From assembly GCF_010726245.1 (NCBI RefSeq), contig NZ_AP022561.1:2914001-2978000 (forward strand): a DNA stretch of 64,000 bases, read 5' to 3'. Positions 33,847 through 42,209 of this stretch are shown here, piece by piece. The stretch is from Mycolicibacterium aichiense (GTDB lineage: Bacteria; Actinomycetota; Actinomycetes; Mycobacteriales; Mycobacteriaceae). The first letter of the stretch is position 1. Every line of letters starts with the position of its first letter. The translations under genes were made by a program, and so were the position numbers. Below the pieces are notes generated by a model that saw only the letters and a program-made list of their open reading frames with translations, searched no databases and was not told the origin of the DNA.

Positions 33847-34767
33847 ATGACATCAGACGCCGTATTGACCGGCCGGATCGCGGTGGTGGCCGGCGCCACC
33901 CGGGGCGCCGGGCGCGGAATAGCCGCCGCGCTCGGCGAGGCAGGCGCGACTGTCATCTGCACCGGCCGCAGCAGTGTCACCGGGCGCGGCGGGTCCGACT
34001 ATGACCGGCCGGAGACCATCGAAGGCACGGCCGCGCTGGTCGACGACCTCGGCGGCACCGGTGTGGCGATCCAGGTCGATCACCTGGACCCCGAGCAGGT
34101 CGGTGGCTTGGCCGACCGAATCCGGTCGGAGTTCGGCCACATCGATGTGCTGGTCAACGACATCTGGGGTGCCGAGATCCTCAAGGGTGAGCCGCCGCAG
34201 TGGAACCGCCCGATCTGGGAACTCGACATCGCCGACGGGCTGCGCATCCTCCGTCTGGGCATCGACACCCACCTGATCACCTCGCACGCCCTGCTGCCGC
34301 TGATGGTCGGGCGACCAGGTGGCCTCCTGATCGAAATGACCGATGGCACAGCGGAATACAACGCGGCGAACTACCGCATTTCGGTGTTCTACGATGCGGT
34401 CAAGTCTGCGGTCAACCGGATGGCGTTCGCGCTGGGCCATGAGTTGACCCCGTACGGCGCGACGGCCGTCGCCGTCACACCAGGCTGGATGCGCTCGGAA
34501 ATCATGCTCGAGCACTTCGGGGTCGCCGAGGAGAACTGGCGGCTGGCGCTGGAGGATGACCGCGCCGACGGCGGCCCGACCGCACCGCCCGGGTTCGCGG
34601 AATCGGAAACGCCCCGGTATGTCGGCCGCGCGATCGCGGCGATCGCCGCGGACGAGGACAGGTCGCGCTGGCATCAGCGGTCGGTGTCCGCGGGCGATCT
34701 GGCACGCGCGTACGGCTTCGTCGATGTCGACGGGCGGCAACCGGACGCGTGGGCACACATGGAGTAA
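33847..34767 (+). CDS. SDR family oxidoreductase (DHRS1-like)
   Basis: A 306-residue SDR with GATRGAGRG in the Rossmann loop, and Tyr and Lys in YDAVK. The usual NNAG is altered to NDIWG, and the catalytic-Ser region reads EMTDG, with Thr in place of Ser. The long sequence and divergent motifs resemble the DHRS1-type group. Whether it is fully active is uncertain because of the Ser-to-Thr change. It follows a flavin reductase-like gene in the same direction. Confidence 0.75.
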   Translation: MTSDAVLTGRIAVVAGATRGAGRGIAAALGEAGATVICTGRSSVTGRGGSDYDRPETIEGTAALVDDLGGTGVAIQVDHLDPEQVGGLADRIRSEFGHIDVLVNDIWGAEILKGEPPQWNRPIWELDIADGLRILRLGIDTHLITSHALLPLMVGRPGGLLIEMTDGTAEYNAANYRISVFYDAVKSAVNRMAFALGHELTPYGATAVAVTPGWMRSEIMLEHFGVAEENWRLALEDDRADGGPTAPPGFAESETPRYVGRAIAAIAADEDRSRWHQRSVSAGDLARAYGFVDVDGRQPDAWAHME

Positions 34768-34780
34768 ACAGATCGAAGAA

Positions 34781-34825
34781 AGTGTCCACTAAATCGTTGA
34801 CACTCGTGCAAGCAAACGGTTCTAT
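34781..34825 (+). promoter_or_regulatory. Sigma-A-type promoter with inverted repeat, leaderless start
   Basis: TTGACA (34797-34802) and TTCTAT (34820-34825) are separated by 17 bp. The expected transcription start falls at or next to GTG 34834, giving a leaderless mRNA. AGTGTC (34781-34786) and GACACT (34799-34804) form a perfect 6-bp inverted repeat with a 12-bp spacer that overlaps the -35, a likely operator for an unidentified regulator. Confidence 0.6.
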
Positions 34826-34833
34826 TGACGCTC

Positions 34834-36636
34834 GTGAGCTACGACACAATCATCCGCAACGGCCGATGGTTCGACGGAACGGGTGCCCCGTCCGGGATCC
34901 GGGACATCGGCATTCGCGACGGCCGCATCGCCGCGGTCAGCCTGCGCCCCCTCGACGTCACCGGCTGCGACGACGTCGTCGAAGCCGGCGGCAGGTGGGT
35001 GTTGCCGGGGATGGTCGACGTGCACACCCATTACGACGTCGAGGTGCTCGGCGGACCGGGCCTGCCGGAGTCGGTGCGGCACGGTGTCACCACCGTGCTG
35101 CTCGGTTCGTGCTCGCTGTCCACGATTCACGTCGGCGGCAGCGACGCCGGCGACCTGTTCGGCCGCGTCGAGGCGATTCCGCGCGAGCACGTCGTCGCAG
35201 CAATCGACGAGGCCAAGACCTGGACCACTGCCGAGGGCTACGTCCAGGCGCTCGAGTCACGTCCCCTGGGGCCCAACATCGCGGCGTTCATCGGTCACTC
35301 CGACATGCGGACCGCGGTCATGGGATTGGACCGTGCGACCCGAGACGATGTGCGGCCCAGCGCCTCTCAGCAAGCCGAGATGGAACGCATGCTCGCCGAA
35401 GCGCTGGACGCCGGATTCGTCGGGTTGTCGTCCCAGCAGTTGCTGTTCGACAAGATCGACGGCGAGACCTGCCGGTCGCGCACACTCCCGTCGACCTACG
35501 CCAAGCCCCGCGAGCTCCGCCGGCTCAAGTCGCTGTTGCGCAAGCGCGGCCGCGTGCTGCAGTCCGGACCGGACATCCAGAATCCGCTGAACCTCATTTC
35601 CCAAGTGGCACAGTCGATTCCGGTGTTGCGCAACCAGCTGAAGACGAGCCTGCTTTCGGCTGCCGATGTCAAGGCCAATCCGTTCGCGATCTGGATCATG
35701 GGCCCGCTGGCCAAAGCGGCGAACACCTTCGGCGGCGACTTCCGCTGGCAGCACCTGCCGGTGCCGTTCGAGGTGTACGCCGACGGGATCGACCTGGTGG
35801 TGTTCGAGGAGTTCGGCTCGGGTGCGGCCGCGCTGCACCTGCGCGACGAGGTCGAGCGCAACGCCCTGCTGGCCGACGAGGAGTACCGGCGCCGGTTCCG
35901 CAAGGACTATGACTCCAAGTACGGGGTGCGGGTGTGGCACCGCGACTTCTTCGACGCCGAGATCGTCGGCTGCCCCGACGAGACGGTGGTCGGCAAGTCC
36001 TTCGGTCAGGTCGGCGTGGACCGGGGCGGACTGCATCCGGTGGACGCGTTCCTCGACCTGGTCCTCGAGCACGGCACCAAGCTGCGCTGGCGCACCACGA
36101 TCTCCAACCACCGGCCCGAGGTGCTCAAGAAACTCGCCCGCGACCCCGGGGTCCAGATGGGCTTCTCCGATGCCGGTGCACACCTGCGCAACATGGCGTT
36201 CTACAACTACGGTCTGCGGCTGTTGCGTCATGTGCGCGACGCCGACCGCAAGGGCCGACCGTTCATGTCGGTGGAGCAGGCCGTGCACCGGATGACCGGT
36301 GAGCTGGCCGACTGGTACCAGATCGACGCCGGCCACCTTCGGGTCGGTGATCGGGCCGATCTGGTGGTGATCAATCCCAAGCGTCTCGACAGCCACCTCG
36401 ACGACTACGCCGAGCAACCTGTCGAGCAGTACGCCGGCCTGCCCCGAATGGTCAACCGCAACAACGACGCCGTCGATCTGGTCCTGATCGGCGGGCGCGC
36501 GGTGGTCCGGGACGGCGAACCGACGCCCGTACTGGGGTCCGAGCGGACCGGTAGCTTCCTGCGGGTCGGCCGGGCGACCGCGGCACCCGCAACGGCGACG
36601 ACCACCACGGAAACGGAGCTCGCGCATGTCAATTGA
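34834..36636 (+). CDS. N-acyl-D-amino-acid deacylase / amidohydrolase
   Basis: A 600-residue amidohydrolase of the D-aminoacylase type, related to Rv2913c. Seen: the metal-binding VDVHTHYD, IGHSDMR, and a late GFSDAGAHLRNM with the conserved Asp; the C-terminal GDRADLVVINP strand is typical. It probably hydrolyses an N-acyl or carbamoyl amide. GTG 34834 fits a leaderless start; a TTG at 34825 lies inside the -10. The next gene overlaps its end by 11 bp. Confidence 0.85.
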   Translation: MSYDTIIRNGRWFDGTGAPSGIRDIGIRDGRIAAVSLRPLDVTGCDDVVEAGGRWVLPGMVDVHTHYDVEVLGGPGLPESVRHGVTTVLLGSCSLSTIHVGGSDAGDLFGRVEAIPREHVVAAIDEAKTWTTAEGYVQALESRPLGPNIAAFIGHSDMRTAVMGLDRATRDDVRPSASQQAEMERMLAEALDAGFVGLSSQQLLFDKIDGETCRSRTLPSTYAKPRELRRLKSLLRKRGRVLQSGPDIQNPLNLISQVAQSIPVLRNQLKTSLLSAADVKANPFAIWIMGPLAKAANTFGGDFRWQHLPVPFEVYADGIDLVVFEEFGSGAAALHLRDEVERNALLADEEYRRRFRKDYDSKYGVRVWHRDFFDAEIVGCPDETVVGKSFGQVGVDRGGLHPVDAFLDLVLEHGTKLRWRTTISNHRPEVLKKLARDPGVQMGFSDAGAHLRNMAFYNYGLRLLRHVRDADRKGRPFMSVEQAVHRMTGELADWYQIDAGHLRVGDRADLVVINPKRLDSHLDDYAEQPVEQYAGLPRMVNRNNDAVDLVLIGGRAVVRDGEPTPVLGSERTGSFLRVGRATAAPATATTTTETELAHVN

Positions 36637-37096
36637 CACTTCGGCGGTACCCACGGATGTGGCTGCGACCGTGTTGGGCATGTGGAAGGCACTGTCGAAC
36701 CGCGACTGGGAGACGCTGAAGACGTTCCTGTCCGACGACTGCATCTACGTCGACATGCCGGTCGGTCCGATCGCGGCCGCGCGCGGTCCCGAGGATATCG
36801 TCAAGCGGCTCAAGATCGGGCTCGAGCCGCTGGCCGGCTACGAGAACCATGACGGCGTGCTGGTGAGCAACGGCGTGGACACCATGTACGAGCACTCCGA
36901 GACGTGGACATTCCCGACCGGCGAGCAGGGCGTGCTGCGCTTTGTCACGGTGCACAAGGTTGCCGACGGCAAGATCACGCTGTGGAAGGACTACTGGGAC
37001 ATGAACGGGCTGACCAGCTTCGCCCCGCCGACCTGGCTCGAAGACCTGGCGAGCGCCGACATGTCGTGGATGTTCGACGCAACCGGCCTGATCTGA
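36626..37096 (+). CDS. Limonene-1,2-epoxide hydrolase-like (SnoaL fold) protein
   Basis: A 156-residue protein with the fold features of limonene epoxide hydrolases: WKALSNRDWETLKTFLSDDCIYVDMPVGP and DGKITLWKDYWD, which carries the Asp of the Asp-Arg-Asp catalytic group seen in Rv2740. It likely hydrates a small epoxide or binds a similar ligand. It overlaps the deacylase gene by 11 bp and is translationally coupled to it. Confidence 0.8.
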   Translation: MSIDTSAVPTDVAATVLGMWKALSNRDWETLKTFLSDDCIYVDMPVGPIAAARGPEDIVKRLKIGLEPLAGYENHDGVLVSNGVDTMYEHSETWTFPTGEQGVLRFVTVHKVADGKITLWKDYWDMNGLTSFAPPTWLEDLASADMSWMFDATGLI

Positions 37097-37101
37097 TCCG
37101 G

Positions 37102-37632
37102 CTAGCCCAGCCGGACCGATTCGCCGAGATCCTGATCCAGAATCGTTCCTGCTCGCCCCATCGCGGCGTTGCCTGATCGCAGGAACTCGAGCGAGTGCCG
37201 CAATTCGTTGGAGTCGATGTCATCGGTTGCGGCCATGCAGAAGTGCATCGCCACGTCGTAATCCGAGAGGCCGGCCTGGAATTCGGCGCCGAAAGCGGGA
37301 TCAGGCGGTGGCATGTGGCCCTGCAGTCCAGCAACTCCGTGGTGGTATCTCGCGCACGCCGCGCTCAGCGACACGACGTCGTTGGCCTGCGCTGCCGCCG
37401 ACACCGCATCCGTTGCCGACTGGATTGCCCTGACGTGGTCCTGGACGTTGTCCCACCACGCCCGCATCGACTGCCGCAGCGGCGGTGTGGGCGGTGCGAC
37501 GGTCCGAGTCTGGGTGAGCGTCGACGGCGCAGCAGTGACCACGCTGGTCTTCGTCGGCAGACCGCCCGGCGGACCACACGCGGCCAGCGCCATCGTGGTG
37601 ATCCCGGCGACGAGCATCCGAGGCGAGCGCAT
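37102..37632 (-). CDS. Putative lipoprotein, unknown function
   Basis: A 176-residue protein from ATG 37632 with a signal peptide ending in the lipobox LAAC (Cys18). The mature region has a Pro/Thr-rich linker and an all-helical domain (about residues 55-170), with pairs of Trp and Cys and a HFCMAATDD segment. It may be a surface-exposed helical bundle. I recognise no enzyme motif. It is convergent with the epoxide-hydrolase-like gene. Confidence 0.7.
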   Translation of the reverse strand: MRSPRMLVAGITTMALAACGPPGGLPTKTSVVTAAPSTLTQTRTVAPPTPPLRQSMRAWWDNVQDHVRAIQSATDAVSAAAQANDVVSLSAACARYHHGVAGLQGHMPPPDPAFGAEFQAGLSDYDVAMHFCMAATDDIDSNELRHSLEFLRSGNAAMGRAGTILDQDLGESVRLG

Positions 37633-37809
37633 GGGAACCAGCGTCACCCCGTGGCAGCGGGATCGGGAGGGTCCAAGGGCCCCGATAGTCCCGACCCGAC
37701 GGCCGGCACCCCGAGGATCTTGGCGGCGAACGGGCTGATCTGAGCACCAGCCGGGGCCTGCGACGCTAGTCTGATCAGGCCGAACCGGCACCGTCGTCAG
37801 GAGGCATAG

Positions 37810-38208
37810 ATGCGCAGGGTCCTCATTGGGTCGATTGTCGCGTCGGGACTGCTGAGCGTGGCGATACCGCTCGCCGGACCGGCGTCGGCGACCTCATGCC
37901 ACTCCCCGAGCTGCGTGCCGAATGTCGCGCAGAACGTCGTCGGTGGAACACCCTGCACCCCGAGTCCGGGCTTCGTCTTCGGGTTCGACAGCCAGAAGAA
38001 CACCCTGATCTGCGCGGCCAGCGGCGTGTGGGTGGCGACCGGACCCTTGGTCGGTGAGGCGGCCAACGCGCTGCCGTGCACCACTCCTGGAACCACCGCG
38101 CAGCAGCGGGTGGCCGGCGACGAATGGGAACCCAAGGTCTACGGGGTTCCGCTGATCTGCACCGGACCGGCCGACTGGGCGCACTGGAAGCACTTCCCGC
38201 CGTCCTGA
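37810..38208 (+). CDS. Small secreted Cys-rich protein, unknown function
   Basis: A 132-residue protein with a signal peptide (LIGSIVASGLLSVAIPLAGPASA) and six cysteines in the mature part (TSCHSPSC, TPCTPS, LICAASG, LPCTT, LICTG). Disulfide-stabilised exported proteins of this size are frequent in mycobacteria. It contains a short aromatic end (DWAHWKHF). There is no known function. It ends 4 bp from the convergent amidohydrolase gene. Confidence 0.7.
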   Translation: MRRVLIGSIVASGLLSVAIPLAGPASATSCHSPSCVPNVAQNVVGGTPCTPSPGFVFGFDSQKNTLICAASGVWVATGPLVGEAANALPCTTPGTTAQQRVAGDEWEPKVYGVPLICTGPADWAHWKHFPPS

Positions 38209-38211
38209 CTG

Positions 38212-39327
38212 CTAGAGACGGTAGACGCGGACGGCGTTGTCCCGCCCGATCAGATCGACAACCCGGATCGCATCGGCCTCGCTCCACTGGCCGCTCGCCA
38301 CGAACCCGGCGAGCACCGCAGCCATCCCCGCCCGCCAGAGCCGTGAACCGAGATAGTGCAGCTCGGCGGGGCCGAAAGCGTCCGAGGAGTACAAGATCTT
38401 GCGAAACGGGGCCAGCTCCAGCGTGCGCGCGATGAAGGCTTCCGCGCGGGCTCCGAGATGGTTGATGCTCAGGCCGACATCGAGGTAGACGTTGTTGAAA
38501 GCCTGTGCCAGATAGCCGGCTTCGCGTTCGTAGGGATAGCAGTGCAATAGCACGATCGGCGTGCTGCCGGACTGGCGCAGCAAGTCCAGCAGGAACATCG
38601 GGTTGGTCCGGTGCAGATCGCAGTCCCGGTCGCCGAGACCGACGTGGAACTGCAGCGGCTTACCCAGCCGAAGAGCTTCGTGCACACCGAACCTCAGCAG
38701 CGTGCGGTCGGTCAGCCGCACCCCGCCGGCGTCGCGCCACCGGGCTGCAGCGACGGCGACATCGCGTGGGCCGGGTTCCGACAGATCACCCTCGAAGCCA
38801 CCCCGATAGGCCAGCACCGACTTGGTGGCGACCGCAGACTCGGTGCGCTGGTCCAGGATTCGGCGGAACGCATCGGCGTAGTCGCCCGAGGACGCGGCCG
38901 CCTGCTCGGCGACCTCCTCGAGACGCACGATCTCACCGACCTCGCCCCCGGACGCGGCGGCAATCTCGGGCAACCCTGCGATGGCGCCGGGCAGGCCGGT
39001 GTCGACCAACCAGTCGCTGACGCCGGCGGCAGGCAGGAACACTCGCGCCAGCTGCTCTTCGGTCAGTTCACTGCGACGTTCCCAATAGGTCTGCGGGTCG
39101 CTATGTTCGGCGAGCCCGAGCAGCGGCGCGCAGTGGGCGCGCATCGCGAAACCGAGCTGGGTGTCGAAGCCGGAATCGAAGTCGGCAAGCGGTTCGATGT
39201 TGGCTTCGTTGAGCCCGTTCTCGAAGCGCCTGCGGTCACCGGAGGTGAGCCAGTAGCCGTGAACGTGGTTGTCCACCAGACGGATACCGGCGATGTGGTC
39301 GTCGAGCGCCGAAACGGACAGAGACAC
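38212..39327 (-). CDS. Amidohydrolase (Rv1879-like), FluG N-terminal-type
   Basis: A 371-residue amidohydrolase_2 enzyme. Seen: DNHVHG (metal ligands), FHVGLGDRD, LLHCYPYEREAGYLA and YSSDAFG with the late Asp. It begins at GTG 39327, immediately after the GlnA3 stop (0-bp spacing). It resembles the N-terminal half of the fungal sporulation protein FluG, whose C-terminal half is GS-like. In M. tuberculosis Rv1879 follows glnA3 in the same way. It probably cleaves a gamma-glutamyl or similar amide made by its partner, which is an inference. Confidence 0.82.
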   Translation of the reverse strand: MSLSVSALDDHIAGIRLVDNHVHGYWLTSGDRRRFENGLNEANIEPLADFDSGFDTQLGFAMRAHCAPLLGLAEHSDPQTYWERRSELTEEQLARVFLPAAGVSDWLVDTGLPGAIAGLPEIAAASGGEVGEIVRLEEVAEQAAASSGDYADAFRRILDQRTESAVATKSVLAYRGGFEGDLSEPGPRDVAVAAARWRDAGGVRLTDRTLLRFGVHEALRLGKPLQFHVGLGDRDCDLHRTNPMFLLDLLRQSGSTPIVLLHCYPYEREAGYLAQAFNNVYLDVGLSINHLGARAEAFIARTLELAPFRKILYSSDAFGPAELHYLGSRLWRAGMAAVLAGFVASGQWSEADAIRVVDLIGRDNAVRVYRL

Positions 39328-40686
39328 TCATAAGCTCCATGCCATCCGGAACTTCTCGGTCAGCGCCTCGGGGTCCAGGTGCGAATACATTTCATGCTCG
39401 TAGCGGCGGACGGCAACCAGGACGTCGACGGCCGCGTCGCCGAGGATCGCCCGCAGCCGGGCCGAGCCGTCCAGTGCCGCAATCTCCTGGGCCTGGTCAG
39501 TGCTCAGCGCGACGGTTCCGGCGGCCGCGCGGTCGTCGTCGGACAAGGTGCCCGGGTCGACCGTCGTCTCCGGCGGCAGTGCGGTGCCGTTCTCGATTCC
39601 GTCGGCCGCGAGGCCGAGGATCGCGGCGGTGGCGAAATACGGATTGGCCGACGGGTCGACGACCTTCACCTCCACGTTGGCCCCATCCGGGTTGCCGTGT
39701 CCCCCGCGGACGAAACGCACTGCCGCTTCCCGGTTCTCGGTTCCCCAGCACGCGTAGGCACCGGCCCAGTTGCCGGGTTTCATCCGCAGACCGGACACGA
39801 TCGACCCGCAGAAGATCAGCTGCGCCTGCGGCAGCCCGGCGACGATGCCGCCGATGGCGTTCTCCCCTTCGGGGGTCATCCCCTGCGCGCCGGACCCGCC
39901 GGCAAACACCGGGCTGTTGGCTCGCGACAGGGAGAAATGTTGGTGCGCACCAGAACCCACGCTCCCGGCGAACGGCACTGGGGACAGGCTCACCCGAAGT
40001 CCGTATGTGCGGGCCACCCGGCTGATGATGATGCGGGTCAGGATCAACTGATCGGCGGCGGCCACCGGCGACTTCGGGGCCAGCGATATCTCGAACTGGT
40101 TGATGCCGTACTCGGGGTGGAACTGCTCGATGCCGACACCGGCGGCCGCGGCCGCCGCGGTCACGTCCCGAACGAAACCTTCGTATTCCAGCACTCCGGC
40201 CAGCCCGTACTGGGCCCACAGGTTGCCGGGCAGCCGGTTACCCTCCGCATCGACCAGCAGGAACTCGATCTCGTGACCGACCAATGCCTGATAGCCGGCG
40301 GCGGCCAACCGGGCCTCGATGCGTCCGAGAGTCCCGCGCGCGCAGGCCGGAACCGGGTTGCCGTCCTGGTCGTAGAACGAGGCCGGCGCCCACGCCAGTC
40401 CACCGCCGATGACCCGCAACGCGTCCAGATCGATGCGCACGCGCTGGTCGCCGACCACGCTGATGCCCGGGGCGAAGGCGATCCCCGCGCGATCGATGGC
40501 GAACCCATGGGTGACCGGGCTGAAACCCAGCCCGGGATCGGCGAACGCGTTGATCCGGCGGACCGGCACGGTCTTCGCGTGGGTCAGGCCGGCGGGATTG
40601 ACGAAGGTCCCGACGACGGTACCGACGCCGTCGGCGTCCAATTGCCCGATAGCTGCGCCGGCCGGCGGTGTGGTCATGGCAGCCAT
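39328..40686 (-). CDS. glnA3: Glutamine synthetase-like protein GlnA3
   Basis: A 452-residue GS-fold enzyme corresponding to M. tuberculosis GlnA3 (Rv1878). Motifs are EIEFLLVDAEGN (metal Glu), IEQFHPEYGINQFEISLAP, GSGAHQHFSLS and a C-terminal RMKPGNWAGAYACWGTENREAAVRF. These diverge from housekeeping GlnA, so gamma-glutamylation of an amine other than ammonia is likely. GlnA3 in Streptomyces acts on polyamines. The start is ATG 40686 or 40677. It is the middle gene of a three-gene operon. Confidence 0.85.
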   Translation of the reverse strand: MAAMTTPPAGAAIGQLDADGVGTVVGTFVNPAGLTHAKTVPVRRINAFADPGLGFSPVTHGFAIDRAGIAFAPGISVVGDQRVRIDLDALRVIGGGLAWAPASFYDQDGNPVPACARGTLGRIEARLAAAGYQALVGHEIEFLLVDAEGNRLPGNLWAQYGLAGVLEYEGFVRDVTAAAAAAGVGIEQFHPEYGINQFEISLAPKSPVAAADQLILTRIIISRVARTYGLRVSLSPVPFAGSVGSGAHQHFSLSRANSPVFAGGSGAQGMTPEGENAIGGIVAGLPQAQLIFCGSIVSGLRMKPGNWAGAYACWGTENREAAVRFVRGGHGNPDGANVEVKVVDPSANPYFATAAILGLAADGIENGTALPPETTVDPGTLSDDDRAAAGTVALSTDQAQEIAALDGSARLRAILGDAAVDVLVAVRRYEHEMYSHLDPEALTEKFRMAWSL

Positions 40687-40723
40687 TGTGCCGACCGCAC
40701 CGGCCGGATGCGACGGATAGCCG

Positions 40724-41221
40724 CTACGCGCGGCTCGGCAGAGTCAGCTTGCAGCTCTGTCCGATGTCCAGCGTGCTGAGCATCCGGCCCATGCCGACCC
40801 ACATGGCGCACGACAACGTCAGGTCGGCCATCAACTCGTCGGAGAAATGCTCGCGGGCCCGATCCCAGAAATCGTCGTCGTATTTGAGCTTGGCCCAATC
40901 GGTTCCGAAGCGGTGGGCGAACTCGGCGGCGATGCGCTCCTGCTCGCTGTAGCCCTCCCACGTCTTCCACTCCAGCACGTGGTCGTAGAGCTCCTCGTCC
41001 ACACCGGCCGCCGGCCCGTCGGCGTCCCGGGTGTTCTGGCACAAGACGCATTCGTTGTCCTGCGCGATCACCGCGCGGGCGAGTTCACGCACCCGCATCG
41101 GCAGCCGGTTCTTGTCGCTGTACACCGCATGGGAGAAGGCCGCCATCGCCGTACCCAGGTCGGGAGACTTGACGATCCAGCCCGCGACGTCGTCGTCAGG
41201 GAAGTTTCCGATTCGGCTCAT
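40724..41221 (-). CDS. Carboxymuconolactone decarboxylase / AhpD-like protein
   Basis: A 165-residue helical protein of the CMD/AhpD superfamily. It has a redox-type CxxC within ECVLCQNTRDAD and the family helix ARAVIAQDNEC. It is either a peroxidase-like reductant protein or a decarboxylase. It lies 37 bp upstream of glnA3 on the same strand. KstR-type operator 4 sits 31-45 bp upstream of its ATG, so the whole operon may be steroid regulated. Confidence 0.82.
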   Translation of the reverse strand: MSRIGNFPDDDVAGWIVKSPDLGTAMAAFSHAVYSDKNRLPMRVRELARAVIAQDNECVLCQNTRDADGPAAGVDEELYDHVLEWKTWEGYSEQERIAAEFAHRFGTDWAKLKYDDDFWDRAREHFSDELMADLTLSCAMWVGMGRMLSTLDIGQSCKLTLPSRA

Positions 41222-41252
41222 GGGCGTGATGGTACGCCGGGAAACGCCGATC

Positions 41253-41266
41253 TGGAACGTGTTCTA
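41253..41266. promoter_or_regulatory. KstR-type operator 4
   Basis: TGGAACGTGTTCTA matches TNNAACNNGTTNNA. It lies in the 81-bp divergent region between the AhpD-like gene (start 41221) and the FkbM gene (start 41303). Its second half overlaps the predicted -35 region of the rightward gene. It could repress both. Confidence 0.7.
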
Positions 41267-41302
41267 GTTTGTTGGCGAGATCGGCTGAGGGACAATACGG
41301 CG

Positions 41303-42208
41303 GTGCCCGGTCTCCCGCTCCGTCGACTGGTGATGGGCCCGCCGAGCGGCGGCACACCGGTGACCCTGCCCAACGGGATGCGCATCCATCAGTGGCAGCG
41401 GATCGAAACCAACTTTCTGTACCCGGAGATCTTCGGCGCGGACTCGGTGTATGCCAGGGGCGGATACATCGACTTCCAGCCCGGCTCAGTCATTGTCGAC
41501 GCCGGCGCGAACATCGGGATGTTCACCTTGTTCGCGGCGCTGCGCTGCCGAGGCGAGGCCGAGGTGTTCGCGTTCGAACCGATTCCCACCACCTACTCGG
41601 TGCTGGCGGTCAACACCGAGGCCGCCAACCGCGGTGAGTACGCCGCGGCGATGGGTGCCCGGCCCGGTGCGTCCCTGATGATCCACCCGATCAACCGCGG
41701 CCTGTCCGCGACGGACGAGACGGTGGTATTCGCGCACCACCCGAACTTCTCCCTGTGGAGCACGCGGGATGCGGAATTCGCACGCCAGCGACTGGACCGG
41801 TTCGTGGCCGATGTGGCCGGCTTCATCCCGGTCGCTCCGCTGGCCGTGCGCCGAGCCGCGGTGCGGCCGGTGGTCGCCTGGATGGGCCGCACCACCACGG
41901 TGGCCGCCACGCTGGTCCCGCTGTCGTCGGTCATCGAGGAGTACGGCCTGACACGCATCGACATCCTGAAACTCGATGTCGAGGGTGCCGAAATCGCAGT
42001 GCTGCAAGGAATCACGCCGACCCACTGGGACATGGTCCGTCAGGTGGTGTTGGAGGTGGAGTACTTCGCCACCAAAGACGTCATCGTCGAGATGCTCGAA
42101 GCGCACGGGTTCACGACGTACTGGTTTGCCAGTGAGCGCGAGCGCTACGGCGCCGTACAGAGCGAAGTGTGCATGGTCTACGGGTGGCGGGCCGAAGACC
42201 GCTCGTAG
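41303..42208 (+). CDS. FkbM family methyltransferase
   Basis: A 301-residue SAM-dependent methyltransferase with the SAM motif IVDAGANIGMF, then FEPIPTTYSVL and the FkbM block ILKLDVEGAEIAVLQG. Family members methylate sugar or polyketide hydroxyl groups. GTG 41303 follows a -10-like GACAAT by six bases, so a leaderless start is plausible. It is divergent from the AhpD-GlnA3 operon across a KstR-type site and ends 1 bp before bfrA's stop. The substrate is unknown, perhaps a glycolipid. Confidence 0.8.
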   Translation: MPGLPLRRLVMGPPSGGTPVTLPNGMRIHQWQRIETNFLYPEIFGADSVYARGGYIDFQPGSVIVDAGANIGMFTLFAALRCRGEAEVFAFEPIPTTYSVLAVNTEAANRGEYAAAMGARPGASLMIHPINRGLSATDETVVFAHHPNFSLWSTRDAEFARQRLDRFVADVAGFIPVAPLAVRRAAVRPVVAWMGRTTTVAATLVPLSSVIEEYGLTRIDILKLDVEGAEIAVLQGITPTHWDMVRQVVLEVEYFATKDVIVEMLEAHGFTTYWFASERERYGAVQSEVCMVYGWRAEDRS

Positions 42209-42209
42209 G

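Noticed and set aside
35257..36744. A 495-residue open frame antisense to the deacylase gene
   Set aside because: It has biased composition with no recognisable domain, while the plus strand encodes amidohydrolase motifs and a coupled downstream gene.
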